From: Bordetella bronchialis
GTDB lineage: Bacteria > Pseudomonadota > Gammaproteobacteria > Burkholderiales > Burkholderiaceae_B
Direction: 5' to 3'
NCBI RefSeq assembly: GCF_001676705.1
Contig: NZ_CP016170.1
Span: 2,790,001 to 2,854,000 of the forward strand
Length of the DNA stretch: 64,000 nucleotides
Each line of letters begins with the position of its first letter. The stretch's first letter is position 1. A program made the translations under genes and the position numbers. Of the stretch, positions 15,668-23,892 are shown one piece after another. The notes below the pieces were generated by a model that saw only the letters and a list, made by a program, of their open reading frames with translations, was not told the DNA's origin and searched no databases.

Positions 15668-17197
15668 TCAAGCCTTGCCCACGCGCGCGGCGGCGTCGCG
15701 CAGCAGCTGGCCGCGGTCGATCTTGTTGGTCGATGCCAGCGGCAGGTGGTCGACGAACCAGACGTGGCGGGGATGCTGGTAGGCCGGCGCATGTTCCAGG
15801 GCATAGCGCTTGATCTCGTCGGCATCGGCGGTATGGCCGGCGCGCAGGATGATGTAGGCCACCGGTTTCTGGCCCTTGATGTCGTCCTCGACGGGGACCA
15901 CGGCGGCCTGCTGCACGGCGGGATGCTGCTCCAGCATCTTTTCGACTTCGCCGGGGTAGATGTTCTCGCCGCCGCTGACGAACATGTCGTCGCGGCGGCC
16001 GACGAAGTAATAGAAGCCGTCGGCATCGCGGCGGAACACGTCGCCCGTGGAGTAGTGGCCATCCGGCGTGAAGGGGTTGGCCAGGTCGGGGCGCTGGTGA
16101 TAGCCCAGCATCAGGCCGGGGCTTTTCATTTCCAGGATGCCCTGGTCCGGTCCGTCGCCCGGCCCGGGCGCGAGCCGCAGCGAGACTTCGGGGTGCGCAT
16201 GGCCCACCGAGGTCGTCGGCGTGGGCAGCCCTTGCGGATGCGGGCCGAACACCACCGGCCCGCCTTCGGTGGTGCCGAAGGCATTGATCACGCGGGCGTT
16301 GGGCAGCATGGCATGGATTTGCGCCAGCAGGCTGGCGCTGACGGGCGCCGATCCCATGCGTATGACCTTGACCGAGGACAAGTCCGTGCGGGCCAGCAGG
16401 TCGCGCTCGCGCAGCATCATGGCGATCATCGGCGGCACCGCCGTCAGCCAGGTGCAGCGATAGCGCTCGATGCAGCGGATATAGGCCTGGGCGGTGAACT
16501 GCGGCAGCAGCACGGTGGTGGCGTGGCTGCCCACCGACAGGAAAGCCAGGGCCAGCGCATTCATGTGGTAAAGCGGCGCGGCGATGAGCGCGCGCTCGTC
16601 GTCCAGCGGCGTGGCCTTGCGGCGGGCCTGCACCGTCCACAGATGGCTGGCGTGCGACAGGCGCACGCCCTTGGGCCGGCCGGTGGATCCGGACGTATAC
16701 AGCATCAGCGCCACATCCCCCGGGCCCGGGCGGTAGGGCGCCACGCGCGCCGCCGGCTCCCTGCCGGCCTGGCCGCCGGCGGGGCGCAGGAAGTCCAGGA
16801 ATTCCTGGCCGTCCATGCGGATCGCTTCCAGTCCCGCCGGCAGGCCGGCACGGCGCGGTTCGTCGAACAGCACCAGCCTGGCGCCGCTGTCCTGCAGCAC
16901 GTAGGCGATGGTGGCGGCCGGGAACTTGAAATTCACCGGCACGGCCACCAGTCCGGCCCGCATGATGCCCAGCACCGCGGCGACGTAGCGCACCGAGTTG
17001 GCCGACAGCAGCGCGATGCGATCGCCGATGGCGTAGCCGCGCTCGCGCAGCGCCTGGGCCACGCCCTCGGCCAGCGCATCGAGTTCGGCATAGGTGCACG
17101 GCGTTTCGTGCAGCTCGGCGTCCACGCCCATCAGGGCGATGCGCGACGGATCGGCCGAGGGATCGATCAGGTCGCCCAGGTTGTAGGGTGTGTGCAT
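15668..17197 (-). CDS. Acyl-CoA synthetase / AMP-dependent ligase
   Basis: A 509-residue ANL-superfamily ligase. The phosphate-binding motif is YTSGSTGRPKG, the adenine region includes NAFGTTEGGPV, the hinge region is STGDVFRRDADGFYYFVGR, and the catalytic Lys is in STNKIDRGQLL near the C terminus. These motifs are complete, so an active enzyme that converts a carboxylate, ATP and CoA to an acyl-CoA is expected. The start at 17197 (MHTPYNLGDLIDP) is supported by the N-terminal homology region; the longer open frame upstream overlaps the thioesterase gene in another frame. Its place between two ABC importers makes activation of the imported acid the likely role. Chain length or ring type of the substrate is not evident. 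Confidence 0.92.
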   Translation of the reverse strand: MHTPYNLGDLIDPSADPSRIALMGVDAELHETPCTYAELDALAEGVAQALRERGYAIGDRIALLSANSVRYVAAVLGIMRAGLVAVPVNFKFPAATIAYVLQDSGARLVLFDEPRRAGLPAGLEAIRMDGQEFLDFLRPAGGQAGREPAARVAPYRPGPGDVALMLYTSGSTGRPKGVRLSHASHLWTVQARRKATPLDDERALIAAPLYHMNALALAFLSVGSHATTVLLPQFTAQAYIRCIERYRCTWLTAVPPMIAMMLRERDLLARTDLSSVKVIRMGSAPVSASLLAQIHAMLPNARVINAFGTTEGGPVVFGPHPQGLPTPTTSVGHAHPEVSLRLAPGPGDGPDQGILEMKSPGLMLGYHQRPDLANPFTPDGHYSTGDVFRRDADGFYYFVGRRDDMFVSGGENIYPGEVEKMLEQHPAVQQAAVVPVEDDIKGQKPVAYIILRAGHTADADEIKRYALEHAPAYQHPRHVWFVDHLPLASTNKIDRGQLLRDAAARVGKA

Positions 17198-17229
17198 CTT
17201 GTCAGCCGCGGGAGTATCGCGTGGTGGGG

Positions 17230-17655
17230 TCAGGCCTGCGCCGGGGGCGTGGAATACACGCCGCGTCCGCTGGCCACCAGCTTGCCGTCCTTGTCGAAGA
17301 CCTGCGCCTCCGCGACGGACACCTGCGAACCGAACTTGATGACCTTGCCCTTGGCGGTCAGGTCGCCCGGCATGGCGGCGCGGTGATAGTCCACGCGCAG
17401 GTCGATGGTGGGCACGCCGCGGCCGGTGCCGGATACCAGCGCCCAGTCGGCGGTCAGGTCGACCAGCGCGGCCAGGATGCCGCCGTGCGTGTAGCCCTTG
17501 TCGGCGTTGACGACCCATTCCTCGCGCCACTTGGCCTTGAGCTCGATTTCGCCCGTGCCCACGGACAGGACTTCGATGCCCAGCCACTGGTGATAGGGCC
17601 CGCGCAGCAGGCGCGCCTGGATGTCTTCTTTGGTGGGGAGTGCTTTATCGGTCAT
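17230..17655 (-). CDS. PaaI-family hot-dog thioesterase
   Basis: A 141-residue single hot-dog domain protein. The family signature is visible as NADKGYTHGGILAALVDLTADWAL, in which the HGG turn and the following Asp form the usual active-site region. Small thioesterases of the PaaI type release CoA from aryl- or acyl-CoA dead-end products, freeing the CoA pool. The gene starts 22 bp after the oxidoreductase gene ends and is followed by the ligase gene. The pairing of a ligase and a thioesterase is common in aromatic-acid pathways and supports an acyl-CoA intermediate in this operon. Confidence 0.9.
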   Translation of the reverse strand: MTDKALPTKEDIQARLLRGPYHQWLGIEVLSVGTGEIELKAKWREEWVVNADKGYTHGGILAALVDLTADWALVSGTGRGVPTIDLRVDYHRAAMPGDLTAKGKVIKFGSQVSVAEAQVFDKDGKLVASGRGVYSTPPAQA

Positions 17656-17677
17656 TGCGCTTATCCGTATCGGTGAT

Positions 17678-18694
17678 TCAAGGGTTGACGATGACTTTGC
17701 CCAGCACTTCGCGGTCGCGGATCAGGGCCAGGCCTTCGGCCGCCTGCTCCAGCGGCACGGCGCGGTCGATCAGCGGATCCACCGTGCCCTGGGACACCAT
17801 GTCCAGCAGCGCCTTCAGGTTGTCGTCGTAGAAGCTGTTGGAGCCTTTGATGTTCAGTTCGAAGCTCCAGACGTAGCGCAGGTCTTCCTTGGGGTCGTGG
17901 CCGGCCGTGGCGCCGCACACCAGCAGCGTGCCGCCGCGCTTCAGGCACTTGAGCGACGGCACCCAGGTGTCCCCGCCGGTGAAGTTGATCACCACGTCGA
18001 CGCCGCCTTCGTAGTTGCGGCGCTGCGGCTTGCCGTACTGGCCGATGGCCCACTTGGAGAAATCGGTCTCGCGGTAGTTGATCAGGTGGTCGGCGCCCAG
18101 CTCCTTCAGTGCCTGGAGCTTGGCGTCGCTGCCGGCGCAGGCGATGACCTCGGCGCCCAGCTGCTTGGCCAGGATCACGCACGCCGTGCCCACGCCGCCG
18201 CTGGCGCCCAGGACCAGCACCTTGTCGCCGGCCTTGACGGTGTTGTGGGTGATCAGCATGCGGTGCGCGGTGCCGTAGGCCACCGGCAGCGCGGCGGCGT
18301 CGTCGAAGCTGACGTTGTCGGGCATGGCGATCAACTGGCCGGCCGACACCAGGCAGTACTCGGCCATGCCGCCGTCGAGCATCTCGCCCATCAGTCCCTT
18401 GGCCTTGTTCAGGGGATTGACCAGGACCCGGTCGCCGGGCTTCCAGCCTTCCACGCCTTCGCCGACCTCGGCGATCTCGCCGGCCATGTCCAGGCCGATC
18501 ACGACCGGCAGCGGTACCTTGATGCCCGGCATGCCTTGCACGGTGAAGACGTCGTGGTAGTTGAACGACGAGGCCCGCACGCGGATGACGACGTGGCCCG
18601 GTACGACGGCGGGGACCGGCTTGTCGGTCACGACGCGCAGTTGATCGAGGCCGCCGTGCTGGTCCAGGACCAGGGCTTTCATGGTTTTGCTCAT
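17678..18694 (-). CDS. Alcohol dehydrogenase / quinone oxidoreductase family protein
   Basis: A 338-residue medium-chain dehydrogenase/reductase. The GroES-like domain has GHVVIRVRASSFNYHDVF and GLDMAGEIAEVG; the Rossmann domain has VLVLGASGGVGTACV near residue 155. The structural-zinc cysteines are absent, which fits the quinone oxidoreductase/crotonyl-CoA-reductase-like side of the family, and the catalytic-zinc Cys at the usual position is replaced by Asn (SSFNYHD). The likely reaction is NAD(P)H-linked reduction of an enone or enoyl-thioester in the operon's pathway. It lies 42 bp downstream of the first receptor gene. The exact substrate is not determinable here. Confidence 0.88.
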   Translation of the reverse strand: MSKTMKALVLDQHGGLDQLRVVTDKPVPAVVPGHVVIRVRASSFNYHDVFTVQGMPGIKVPLPVVIGLDMAGEIAEVGEGVEGWKPGDRVLVNPLNKAKGLMGEMLDGGMAEYCLVSAGQLIAMPDNVSFDDAAALPVAYGTAHRMLITHNTVKAGDKVLVLGASGGVGTACVILAKQLGAEVIACAGSDAKLQALKELGADHLINYRETDFSKWAIGQYGKPQRRNYEGGVDVVINFTGGDTWVPSLKCLKRGGTLLVCGATAGHDPKEDLRYVWSFELNIKGSNSFYDDNLKALLDMVSQGTVDPLIDRAVPLEQAAEGLALIRDREVLGKVIVNP

Positions 18695-18736
18695 GGATGG
18701 TTTCCTTGATGTCGCGGTGATGGCTGGATTGCGTGC

Positions 18737-19726
18737 TTACTTGATGGATTTCGCCTGCTGCCAGGGGCCGGTGACGAACAGATCGTCCTTCAGGGCGCCC
18801 TTGATGACACCGGTCTCGGTAAAGACCTGGTGTTCGCGCTTGAGCGTGTCGATATCCGCCGGTTCGAAGGCGATGCGGTACATGTCGTTCCACAGGCCGG
18901 CGTAGACCTTGGCGTCGTTCTCGGGCAGGTTGGCGGATTTCTGCAGGATGGCGATGACTTCGGGCTGGTGCGATTGCGCCCAGGCCAGCGCGTTGCGCAT
19001 GGCGACGATGACGCGCGCCACCACATCGGGATGCGCCTGCACGTATTCGCTGCGCACGGCGCCGATGCCGATATAGGGCACGGAATCCGACTTGGTCAGC
19101 TTGCGCCATTCGTCGGCGAAGCTGCCCAGCCGGGTGACCTTCAGTTCGTTCAGCTGCGCGACGGTGACGGAGCGCAGCGCGGCGGCATCCACCTGCTTCT
19201 GCACCAGGAACTGCGCCAGGCGCGATTCATTGCCGCCGACCAGCGAAAAATCGTTGGGCTTGATGCCATGGTTGCCCGCCAGGATGGCGCCCGCGATCAC
19301 CGCCACGGAACTGCCGGCCGGCGACATGCCGACCTTCTTGCCGCGCAGCTGGTCCAGCGATTTGATCGGCGAGCCTTCCGGCACGACGAACTGCACGTCG
19401 GCCGGCTGGGTGGCCGCGAAGACCTTCAGGGGCACGCCTTCCGCGGCGCTGCTGAAGACACCGGCGGCCGGCGCGCCATAGGCCAGGTCGATGGAGTTGG
19501 AGGCCAGCGCGCGCAGCGGCGCGTTCACGTCGGGAAAGCGGAAGAACTCCACTTCCAGGTTCTGCTGCTTCAGGAAGGGCGTGGCTTCGAGCACCGCGCC
19601 GAAGCCCAGGCTGACGCCGCTGCTCCAGTAGCCGATGCGCACCTTGTCGGCCGCCTGGGCGCCGGCCGGACCCGCCAGCGCGGCAAGGGCGAGCAGCGCG
19701 GCGAAGAGGGGTTTTCTCCATAGCAT
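18737..19726 (-). CDS. ABC transporter substrate-binding protein 1 (SsuA/NMT1 family)
   Basis: A 329-residue periplasmic receptor with signal peptide (MLWRKPLFAALLALAALAGPAGAQA, cleaved near AQA). The mature fold starts DKVRIGYWSSGVSLGFGAVLEA and includes SLDQLRGKKVGMSPAGSSV, the typical SsuA/TauA nucleus. It belongs with the ATPase and permease encoded directly upstream in the operon, giving the first complete importer. The sequence differs clearly from the second receptor at 14493-15566, so the two importers probably have distinct ligands or affinities. No ligand can be assigned. Confidence 0.9.
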   Translation of the reverse strand: MLWRKPLFAALLALAALAGPAGAQAADKVRIGYWSSGVSLGFGAVLEATPFLKQQNLEVEFFRFPDVNAPLRALASNSIDLAYGAPAAGVFSSAAEGVPLKVFAATQPADVQFVVPEGSPIKSLDQLRGKKVGMSPAGSSVAVIAGAILAGNHGIKPNDFSLVGGNESRLAQFLVQKQVDAAALRSVTVAQLNELKVTRLGSFADEWRKLTKSDSVPYIGIGAVRSEYVQAHPDVVARVIVAMRNALAWAQSHQPEVIAILQKSANLPENDAKVYAGLWNDMYRIAFEPADIDTLKREHQVFTETGVIKGALKDDLFVTGPWQQAKSIK

Positions 19727-19801
19727 GATGTGGCTCCAGTCAGTAGGCGATACGCGGTGGGGGGTGGGCGGTCGGGCGGTCCGGGCGGGTTTCCGCCTGT
19801 C

Positions 19802-20656
19802 TCATAGCGGCTTCCAGCGGAACAGGCGGCGCTCCAGCGGCTTGAGCAGGCCGCCCTCGAAGAGCAGCATCAGCACCACCAGCAGCAGCGTCCAGGCGAA
19901 TACCTGGTCGGTCTGCACCAGGTCGGCGGCCTGGCGCAGGCGATAGCCGATGCCATCGGACGAGCCCAGCGTTTCCGCCACCAGCGACACCCGCCAGCCG
20001 AAACCGAAGGCCAGGCGCGCACCCGAGAAGAAGTAGGGCAGGATGGTGGGAAGATAGATTTTCCGCAGGATCTGTGCCCGCGACATGCGGAAGCTGCGGG
20101 CCAGGTCCACGTGCAGCTTGTCGACGTTCTGGGAACCCTGCCAGACATTGGTCAGGATCAGCGGCATGGCGGTCATGAAGACGACGAAGATGGTGGTGGC
20201 GTTGGAGATGCCGAACCAGATGATGGCGAAGACCGCCCAGATGGCCGAGGACACCGTGTTCATCACGGCCAGCAGGGGATCGAAGAAGGTCGCCAGCACG
20301 CGGCTGGAACCCAGCGCCAGGCCGAGCGGGGTGCCGACCGCCGTCGCCAGGGCGAAGCCGATCAGGATGCGCATCAGCGTGGTCAGCACATCGTGCGCGA
20401 AGGTATCCGAGCGGGTCAGGTTGACCAGCGCCTGGATGACTTTTTCCGGGCCCGGCAGCACGAAGGCCGGCACGTGCGACGCGGCCAGCGACCACAGCAC
20501 CACGAACACCACGGCCAGCGCCGCGCGCTGCAGAAGCAGCCAGCCCAGTCCCCGCCAGCGCCTGCCGGGCGCGGCGCCGCCGGACAGACTGATGGTGGAT
20601 GCGCCGATATCCACGGCGCTGGCGTCCAGTCCCTTGCTGTTCGCGCGTTCGCTCAT
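19802..20656 (-). CDS. ABC transporter permease 1 (SsuC/TauC type)
   Basis: A 284-residue permease with an N-terminal cytoplasmic segment of about 35 residues and then about six helices. The EAA-loop region reads SFRMSRAQILRKIYLPTILPYFF, which contacts the ATPase. The start at 20656 overlaps the end of the ATPase gene by the ATGA arrangement, giving translational coupling; the longer frame upstream is only an overlap with the ATPase gene. It is part of the first importer (ATPase 20653-21492, receptor 18737-19726). Confidence 0.92.
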   Translation of the reverse strand: MSERANSKGLDASAVDIGASTISLSGGAAPGRRWRGLGWLLLQRAALAVVFVVLWSLAASHVPAFVLPGPEKVIQALVNLTRSDTFAHDVLTTLMRILIGFALATAVGTPLGLALGSSRVLATFFDPLLAVMNTVSSAIWAVFAIIWFGISNATTIFVVFMTAMPLILTNVWQGSQNVDKLHVDLARSFRMSRAQILRKIYLPTILPYFFSGARLAFGFGWRVSLVAETLGSSDGIGYRLRQAADLVQTDQVFAWTLLLVVLMLLFEGGLLKPLERRLFRWKPL

Positions 20657-21492
20657 TCCTGCACCTTCATGCGCAGCTGGCGCGTTTGTTCGGCGACGTC
20701 GCGGTCGGTGGGGTGGCGCGGGCGCGGCAGCGCGATCGGATCGATCTCGCGGATGCGGCCCGGGCGCGGCGCCATCAGGACGATGCGGTCGGCCAGGATG
20801 ACGGCTTCTTCCACGTCGTGCGTGACGAAGAGCACGGTCATATTCTTCATGGCATGAATGCGCAGGACTTCCTGGTGCATCTGCGTGCGCGTCTGCGGAT
20901 CCAGCTTGGAAAAGGGCTCGTCCATCAGCAGCACGCTGGGTTCGATGACCAGGCTGCGGGCCAGCGCCACGCGGCTGCGCATGCCGCCGGACAGCTGGTG
21001 CGGCCAGGCATCGCCGAAACCGGTCAGGCCCACCATGTCGAGCACGGCATCGGCGCGACGATGGCGTTCCGCTTTCGGCACATTGGCGGCTTCCAGTCCG
21101 AAGCCGACGTTGTCGCGCACGCTGCGCCAGGGCAGCAGCCTGTCCTCCTGGAACAGGTAGGCCATGTGGCGCCATTGGTCGTAGGCGGCCAGGGGCCGGC
21201 CGGCAAGGAAGATCTCGCCGGCGTCATGGGGCTCCAGGCCGGCCACCATGTTGAGCAGCGTGCTCTTGCCGCAGCCGGAAGGGCCCAGCAGGGCGACGAT
21301 CTCGCCGCGGCCCACCGTGAAAGAGATATCGCGCAGCACTTCCAGCGCGCCGAAATGCTTGGAGACGTGGCGCACGTCCAGCGCGTCGGCCTGCGCGGCG
21401 GTGCCGGCGCCGGCCGGCGCCGCCTGGTCCGCGCGCGGCGTATCGGCGGATACCCGGGTGTTTGCTTTGGATTGCACGGCGGCTCCGGTCAT
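20653..21492 (-). CDS. ABC transporter ATP-binding protein 1 (SsuB/TauB type)
   Basis: A 279-residue ABC ATPase. It has a roughly 40-residue N-terminal extension before the domain starts at LDVRHVSKHFGALEVL. Walker A is GPSGCGKST, the signature is LSGGMRSRVALARSL, Walker B is SVLLMDEPFSKLD, and the switch His is in FVTHDVEEAV. The first codon overlaps the stop of the upstream GntR gene (ATGA at 21489-21492), so regulator and transporter are translated from one message. It powers importer 1. Confidence 0.93.
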   Translation of the reverse strand: MTGAAVQSKANTRVSADTPRADQAAPAGAGTAAQADALDVRHVSKHFGALEVLRDISFTVGRGEIVALLGPSGCGKSTLLNMVAGLEPHDAGEIFLAGRPLAAYDQWRHMAYLFQEDRLLPWRSVRDNVGFGLEAANVPKAERHRRADAVLDMVGLTGFGDAWPHQLSGGMRSRVALARSLVIEPSVLLMDEPFSKLDPQTRTQMHQEVLRIHAMKNMTVLFVTHDVEEAVILADRIVLMAPRPGRIREIDPIALPRPRHPTDRDVAEQTRQLRMKVQE

Positions 21493-22235
21493 CGCCCGCT
21501 CCCGTTCAGGGCCGCCGGAACGGGAATGGCCGCGCCGGTCTGCGTCAGGCTGGCATAGAGTTTTTCCAGGGTCATGACCTGGAAGGTTTCGATATGGCGG
21601 CGCGCGATGGTCTCGGCGCGCTTGCCGTCGCCCTCGGCCAGCGCGTCGATCATGGCATTGTGATCGTGCTTGATCTCGGGCTTGGTCCGCTGCACGCCAA
21701 AGCCCAGCGCGACCAGGCGCGACATCTCGTCCATCAGCTGGCTGAGCAGACGGTAGAGCCGTTCATTGCCGCAGGCGGCGGCAATGGCCAGGTGGAAGGC
21801 CTTATTGGCGTCCATGAAGACGTCGATCTGGTCGCTCAGCTGCAGCACGGGATGCTGTACCCGGCAGGCGGCTTCCAGGCGGCGCAGCAGGTCGATATCG
21901 ACGCGCCCGGCGGCCAGGCGCGCGGCCAGCGGCTCGACCTGCACGCGCAGGGTGAAGACCTCTTCCACGTCGCGCAAGGTGATCGGGGATATCTGGTATC
22001 CCTTGCGCGGCCGGGACCGCACGAAGCCTTCGTGCGCCAGCCGCGTAAGGGCGATGCGGCAGCCGGTCTTGCGGATGCCGTAGGCCTGCATCAGCTCCGG
22101 CTCGGTGACGAAGGCGCCCGGCGCCAGGCGGCAGGAAATCACGTCCCGGCGTATGCGCGCGTACGCGTCGGCGCCGGCGCTCACATCGGAGGTCCGGTCG
22201 TCGGCGCGCGCGGCGTGTACGGGAGAATCGGGCAT
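21489..22235 (-). CDS. GntR-family (FCD-type) regulator heading the eleven-gene operon
   Basis: A 248-residue FadR-branch GntR regulator. Residues about 20-90 form the winged helix (AYARIRRDVISCRLAPGAF to LTRLAHEGFVRSRPRKGY). The C-terminal all-helical FCD domain follows, with the metal/ligand-binding pattern of spaced His and Asp residues (DANKAFHLAIAAACGN, EIKHDHNAMIDAL, ARRHIETF). The helix-turn-helix reads MQAYGIRKTGCRIALTRL, where the usual S-R-T/P-P-V-R-E is replaced by RKTGCRIA, an uncommon recognition helix. It is the first gene of the operon and overlaps the ATPase gene, so autoregulation through the palindrome at 22259-22271 is likely. FCD proteins usually bind small carboxylates, in line with the acid-activation enzymes downstream. 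Confidence 0.9.
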   Translation of the reverse strand: MPDSPVHAARADDRTSDVSAGADAYARIRRDVISCRLAPGAFVTEPELMQAYGIRKTGCRIALTRLAHEGFVRSRPRKGYQISPITLRDVEEVFTLRVQVEPLAARLAAGRVDIDLLRRLEAACRVQHPVLQLSDQIDVFMDANKAFHLAIAAACGNERLYRLLSQLMDEMSRLVALGFGVQRTKPEIKHDHNAMIDALAEGDGKRAETIARRHIETFQVMTLEKLYASLTQTGAAIPVPAALNGSGR

Positions 22236-22258
22236 GGTGGCGGGGCTTCACATGCGTG

Positions 22259-22271
22259 GTGAGCAGCTCAC
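22259..22271. promoter_or_regulatory. Candidate GntR operator upstream of the eleven-gene operon
   Basis: GTGAGC-A-GCTCAC is a perfect 13-base palindrome that ends 24 bp before the GntR start codon. Partly symmetric flanks (ATGCG on the left, GCGCAT on the right) extend it. Position suggests autoregulation; the binding protein is inferred. Confidence 0.45.
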
Positions 22272-22457
22272 AGCGCATATGAAATATGTCTACAACGCCA
22301 CCATTCTATGGATGGCCAGGCCCGGAACTAACTAAGAAATTACCCTAAGCATATACCTGGAACTTTGGTTTCGGTCCTTTGAATGCCCCTTCCGGAAATA
22401 AGGAAAAGCGCTGTGCACCGCCTCCTGCACCGGCTTGGTCCGACGCACCGGCGTGGC

Positions 22458-22928
22458 TCATTGCACGGGGGTCAGGATGGGGGCGCCTTGCTTCTTCAAC
22501 AGCAGGACCACGAACCTGGCGGGCTGGGTGGCGCTGGCATTGTGGCCGACGGTGTGCAGGTCCTCGGGACCCTCGTAAAAGGTGTCGCCGGCGTTCAGGG
22601 TGACCGTCTTGCCGCCTTGCACGCCCATCACGATCGACCCCTCCAGCACATAGACGAAGGCGTGCGCGTCGTGCCGGTGGACAGGGTCGGCGCCACCCGG
22701 CGGGTATTCGACGTGGATCAGCACCGCCTCCTTGCCCGGATAGTCGGGCAGCGGCTTGCTCATCAGCTCGACGACTTCCGCCATGGGTGGCTGGGCGGCG
22801 GCCGCGCTGCTGGCGGGGGCCGGGGACGCGCCCGCGGCTTGCGGCGCGGCGGCCCGATGGGCATGCGAGGCGCAGCCCGCGGTGGCCGCGCACAGCAGCA
22901 GGGCGGCCAGTTTCGTGGAATGGATCAT
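22458..22928 (-). CDS. Cupin-domain lipoprotein
   Basis: A 156-residue exported protein. The N terminus MIHSTKLAALLLCAATAGCAS is a signal peptide that ends in a lipobox-like TAGC, so attachment to the membrane through Cys19 is probable. After an Ala/Pro-rich linker comes a single cupin domain with motif 1 as PVHRHDAHAFVYVLEG and motif 2 as GDTFYEGPEDLHTVGHN; the metal-binding His residues (HRHD and the late H) are present. The start at 22928 follows an AGGA site on the minus strand; the open frame reaches further upstream but without signal-peptide character. It lies 79 bp downstream of the NmrA-like gene in the same direction and may share its message. Cupin lipoproteins of this type have no settled function. 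Confidence 0.85.
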   Translation of the reverse strand: MIHSTKLAALLLCAATAGCASHAHRAAAPQAAGASPAPASSAAAAQPPMAEVVELMSKPLPDYPGKEAVLIHVEYPPGGADPVHRHDAHAFVYVLEGSIVMGVQGGKTVTLNAGDTFYEGPEDLHTVGHNASATQPARFVVLLLKKQGAPILTPVQ

Positions 22929-23007
22929 GATGGTTCCTGGAAAAGGTAGACGGTTGCGTGCCGCCATGCGGGCGCGCATCGCCGCGCGCATGGCGCGCGG
23001 CGAAATC

Positions 23008-23763
23008 TCAGGCGTGTGCCGGCGCGTGCTTCAGCCAATCCTGGAAGCGCGTCGCGCAGATGCGGGCGTCCTTGCCGGCGGTCAGGGACTGGTCGTCCAG
23101 CACCGAACCGAAGTAGCGCGCGTGCACGTCGGCGACGATCCTGCGCGTTTCGTCGTGGCGCGCGGCCAGGTACATCCGGGCCAGTTCGTCCAGCGGAATC
23201 AGTTCCGGTCCGGCCACTTCCAGCACGCCGTTGACGGGCGGCTGGACGGCCACGTCGGCCAGCGTCGCGGACGTATCGTCCGAGGCGATCGGCTGCAGCA
23301 AGGCGGGAGACAGATGGACGGTCTCGCCGCCGCTGGACTTGATGATGCCGTCCACGAATTCGAAGAACTGCGTCGAGCGCAGGATGGTGTACGGGATGCC
23401 CGAGGCCGCGATCAGCGCTTCCTGGGCGACCTTGGCGCGCATGTAGCCGTTGTCCGGCAGGCGGTCCGCGCCCACCACCGACAACGCGACGTGATGCTTG
23501 ACGCCGGCCGCGGCTTCGGCCGCCAGCAGGTTGCGGCCGGCGGTCTGGAAGAACTCCATGACGGCCTTGTCCTCGAAAGACGGCGAGTTGGAGACGTCCA
23601 CGACGACGTCCGCGCCCTGGACGGCGTCGGCCACGCCGTCTCCCGTGAGCAGGTTCACGCCCGTGCGCAGCGAGGCCGCCACCACCTCGTGGCCCTGCCG
23701 GCGCAGCCGGTTCACTACATTCGATCCGATCAGGCCGCTGGCCCCTATGACGACGATTTTCAT
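23008..23763 (-). CDS. NmrA-like/atypical SDR NAD(P)-binding protein
   Basis: A 251-residue Rossmann-fold protein of the NmrA-like atypical short-chain dehydrogenase group. The nucleotide-binding motif GASGLIGSNVV is at the very N terminus. The mid region HHVALSVVGADRLPDNGYMRAKVAQEALI corresponds to the NmrA/YtfG substrate side, with the classical YxxxK replaced by YMRAK (Tyr and Lys spacing kept). Homologues are redox sensors or NAD(P)H:quinone-type reductases. It is divergent from the CadC-like regulator at 23893, with 129 bp between, which suggests that regulator may control it. Confidence 0.87.
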   Translation of the reverse strand: MKIVVIGASGLIGSNVVNRLRRQGHEVVAASLRTGVNLLTGDGVADAVQGADVVVDVSNSPSFEDKAVMEFFQTAGRNLLAAEAAAGVKHHVALSVVGADRLPDNGYMRAKVAQEALIAASGIPYTILRSTQFFEFVDGIIKSSGGETVHLSPALLQPIASDDTSATLADVAVQPPVNGVLEVAGPELIPLDELARMYLAARHDETRRIVADVHARYFGSVLDDQSLTAGKDARICATRFQDWLKHAPAHA

Positions 23764-23855
23764 GATCTCGCTCCCTATTCGCGTCCTCGGCCGTCGATAT
23801 GGCGACCGGTGTATGAACTATGCCCGCGCGCGGTGTGGAATACTTTGCCGGAACT

Positions 23856-23876
23856 TTGGAATTCCCTTGGAATTCC
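23856..23876. promoter_or_regulatory. Tandem 10-bp sites ahead of the CadC-like regulator
   Basis: TTGGAATTCC occurs at 23856-23865 and at 23867-23876, a repeat distance of 11 bp (about one helical turn). Each copy contains the palindrome GGAATTCC. It ends 16 bp before the regulator start, in the region shared with the divergent NmrA-like gene. Tandem, same-face sites are usual for OmpR/CadC-type winged helices. Confidence 0.45.
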
Positions 23877-23892
23877 ATTCAAGGGAGACCGG

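Noticed and set aside
14493..17099. An 868-codon minus-strand frame that seems to fuse a long unknown part to the second receptor.
   Set aside because: The upstream part is a shifted frame of the acyl-CoA ligase. The real receptor starts at 15566 with its signal peptide.
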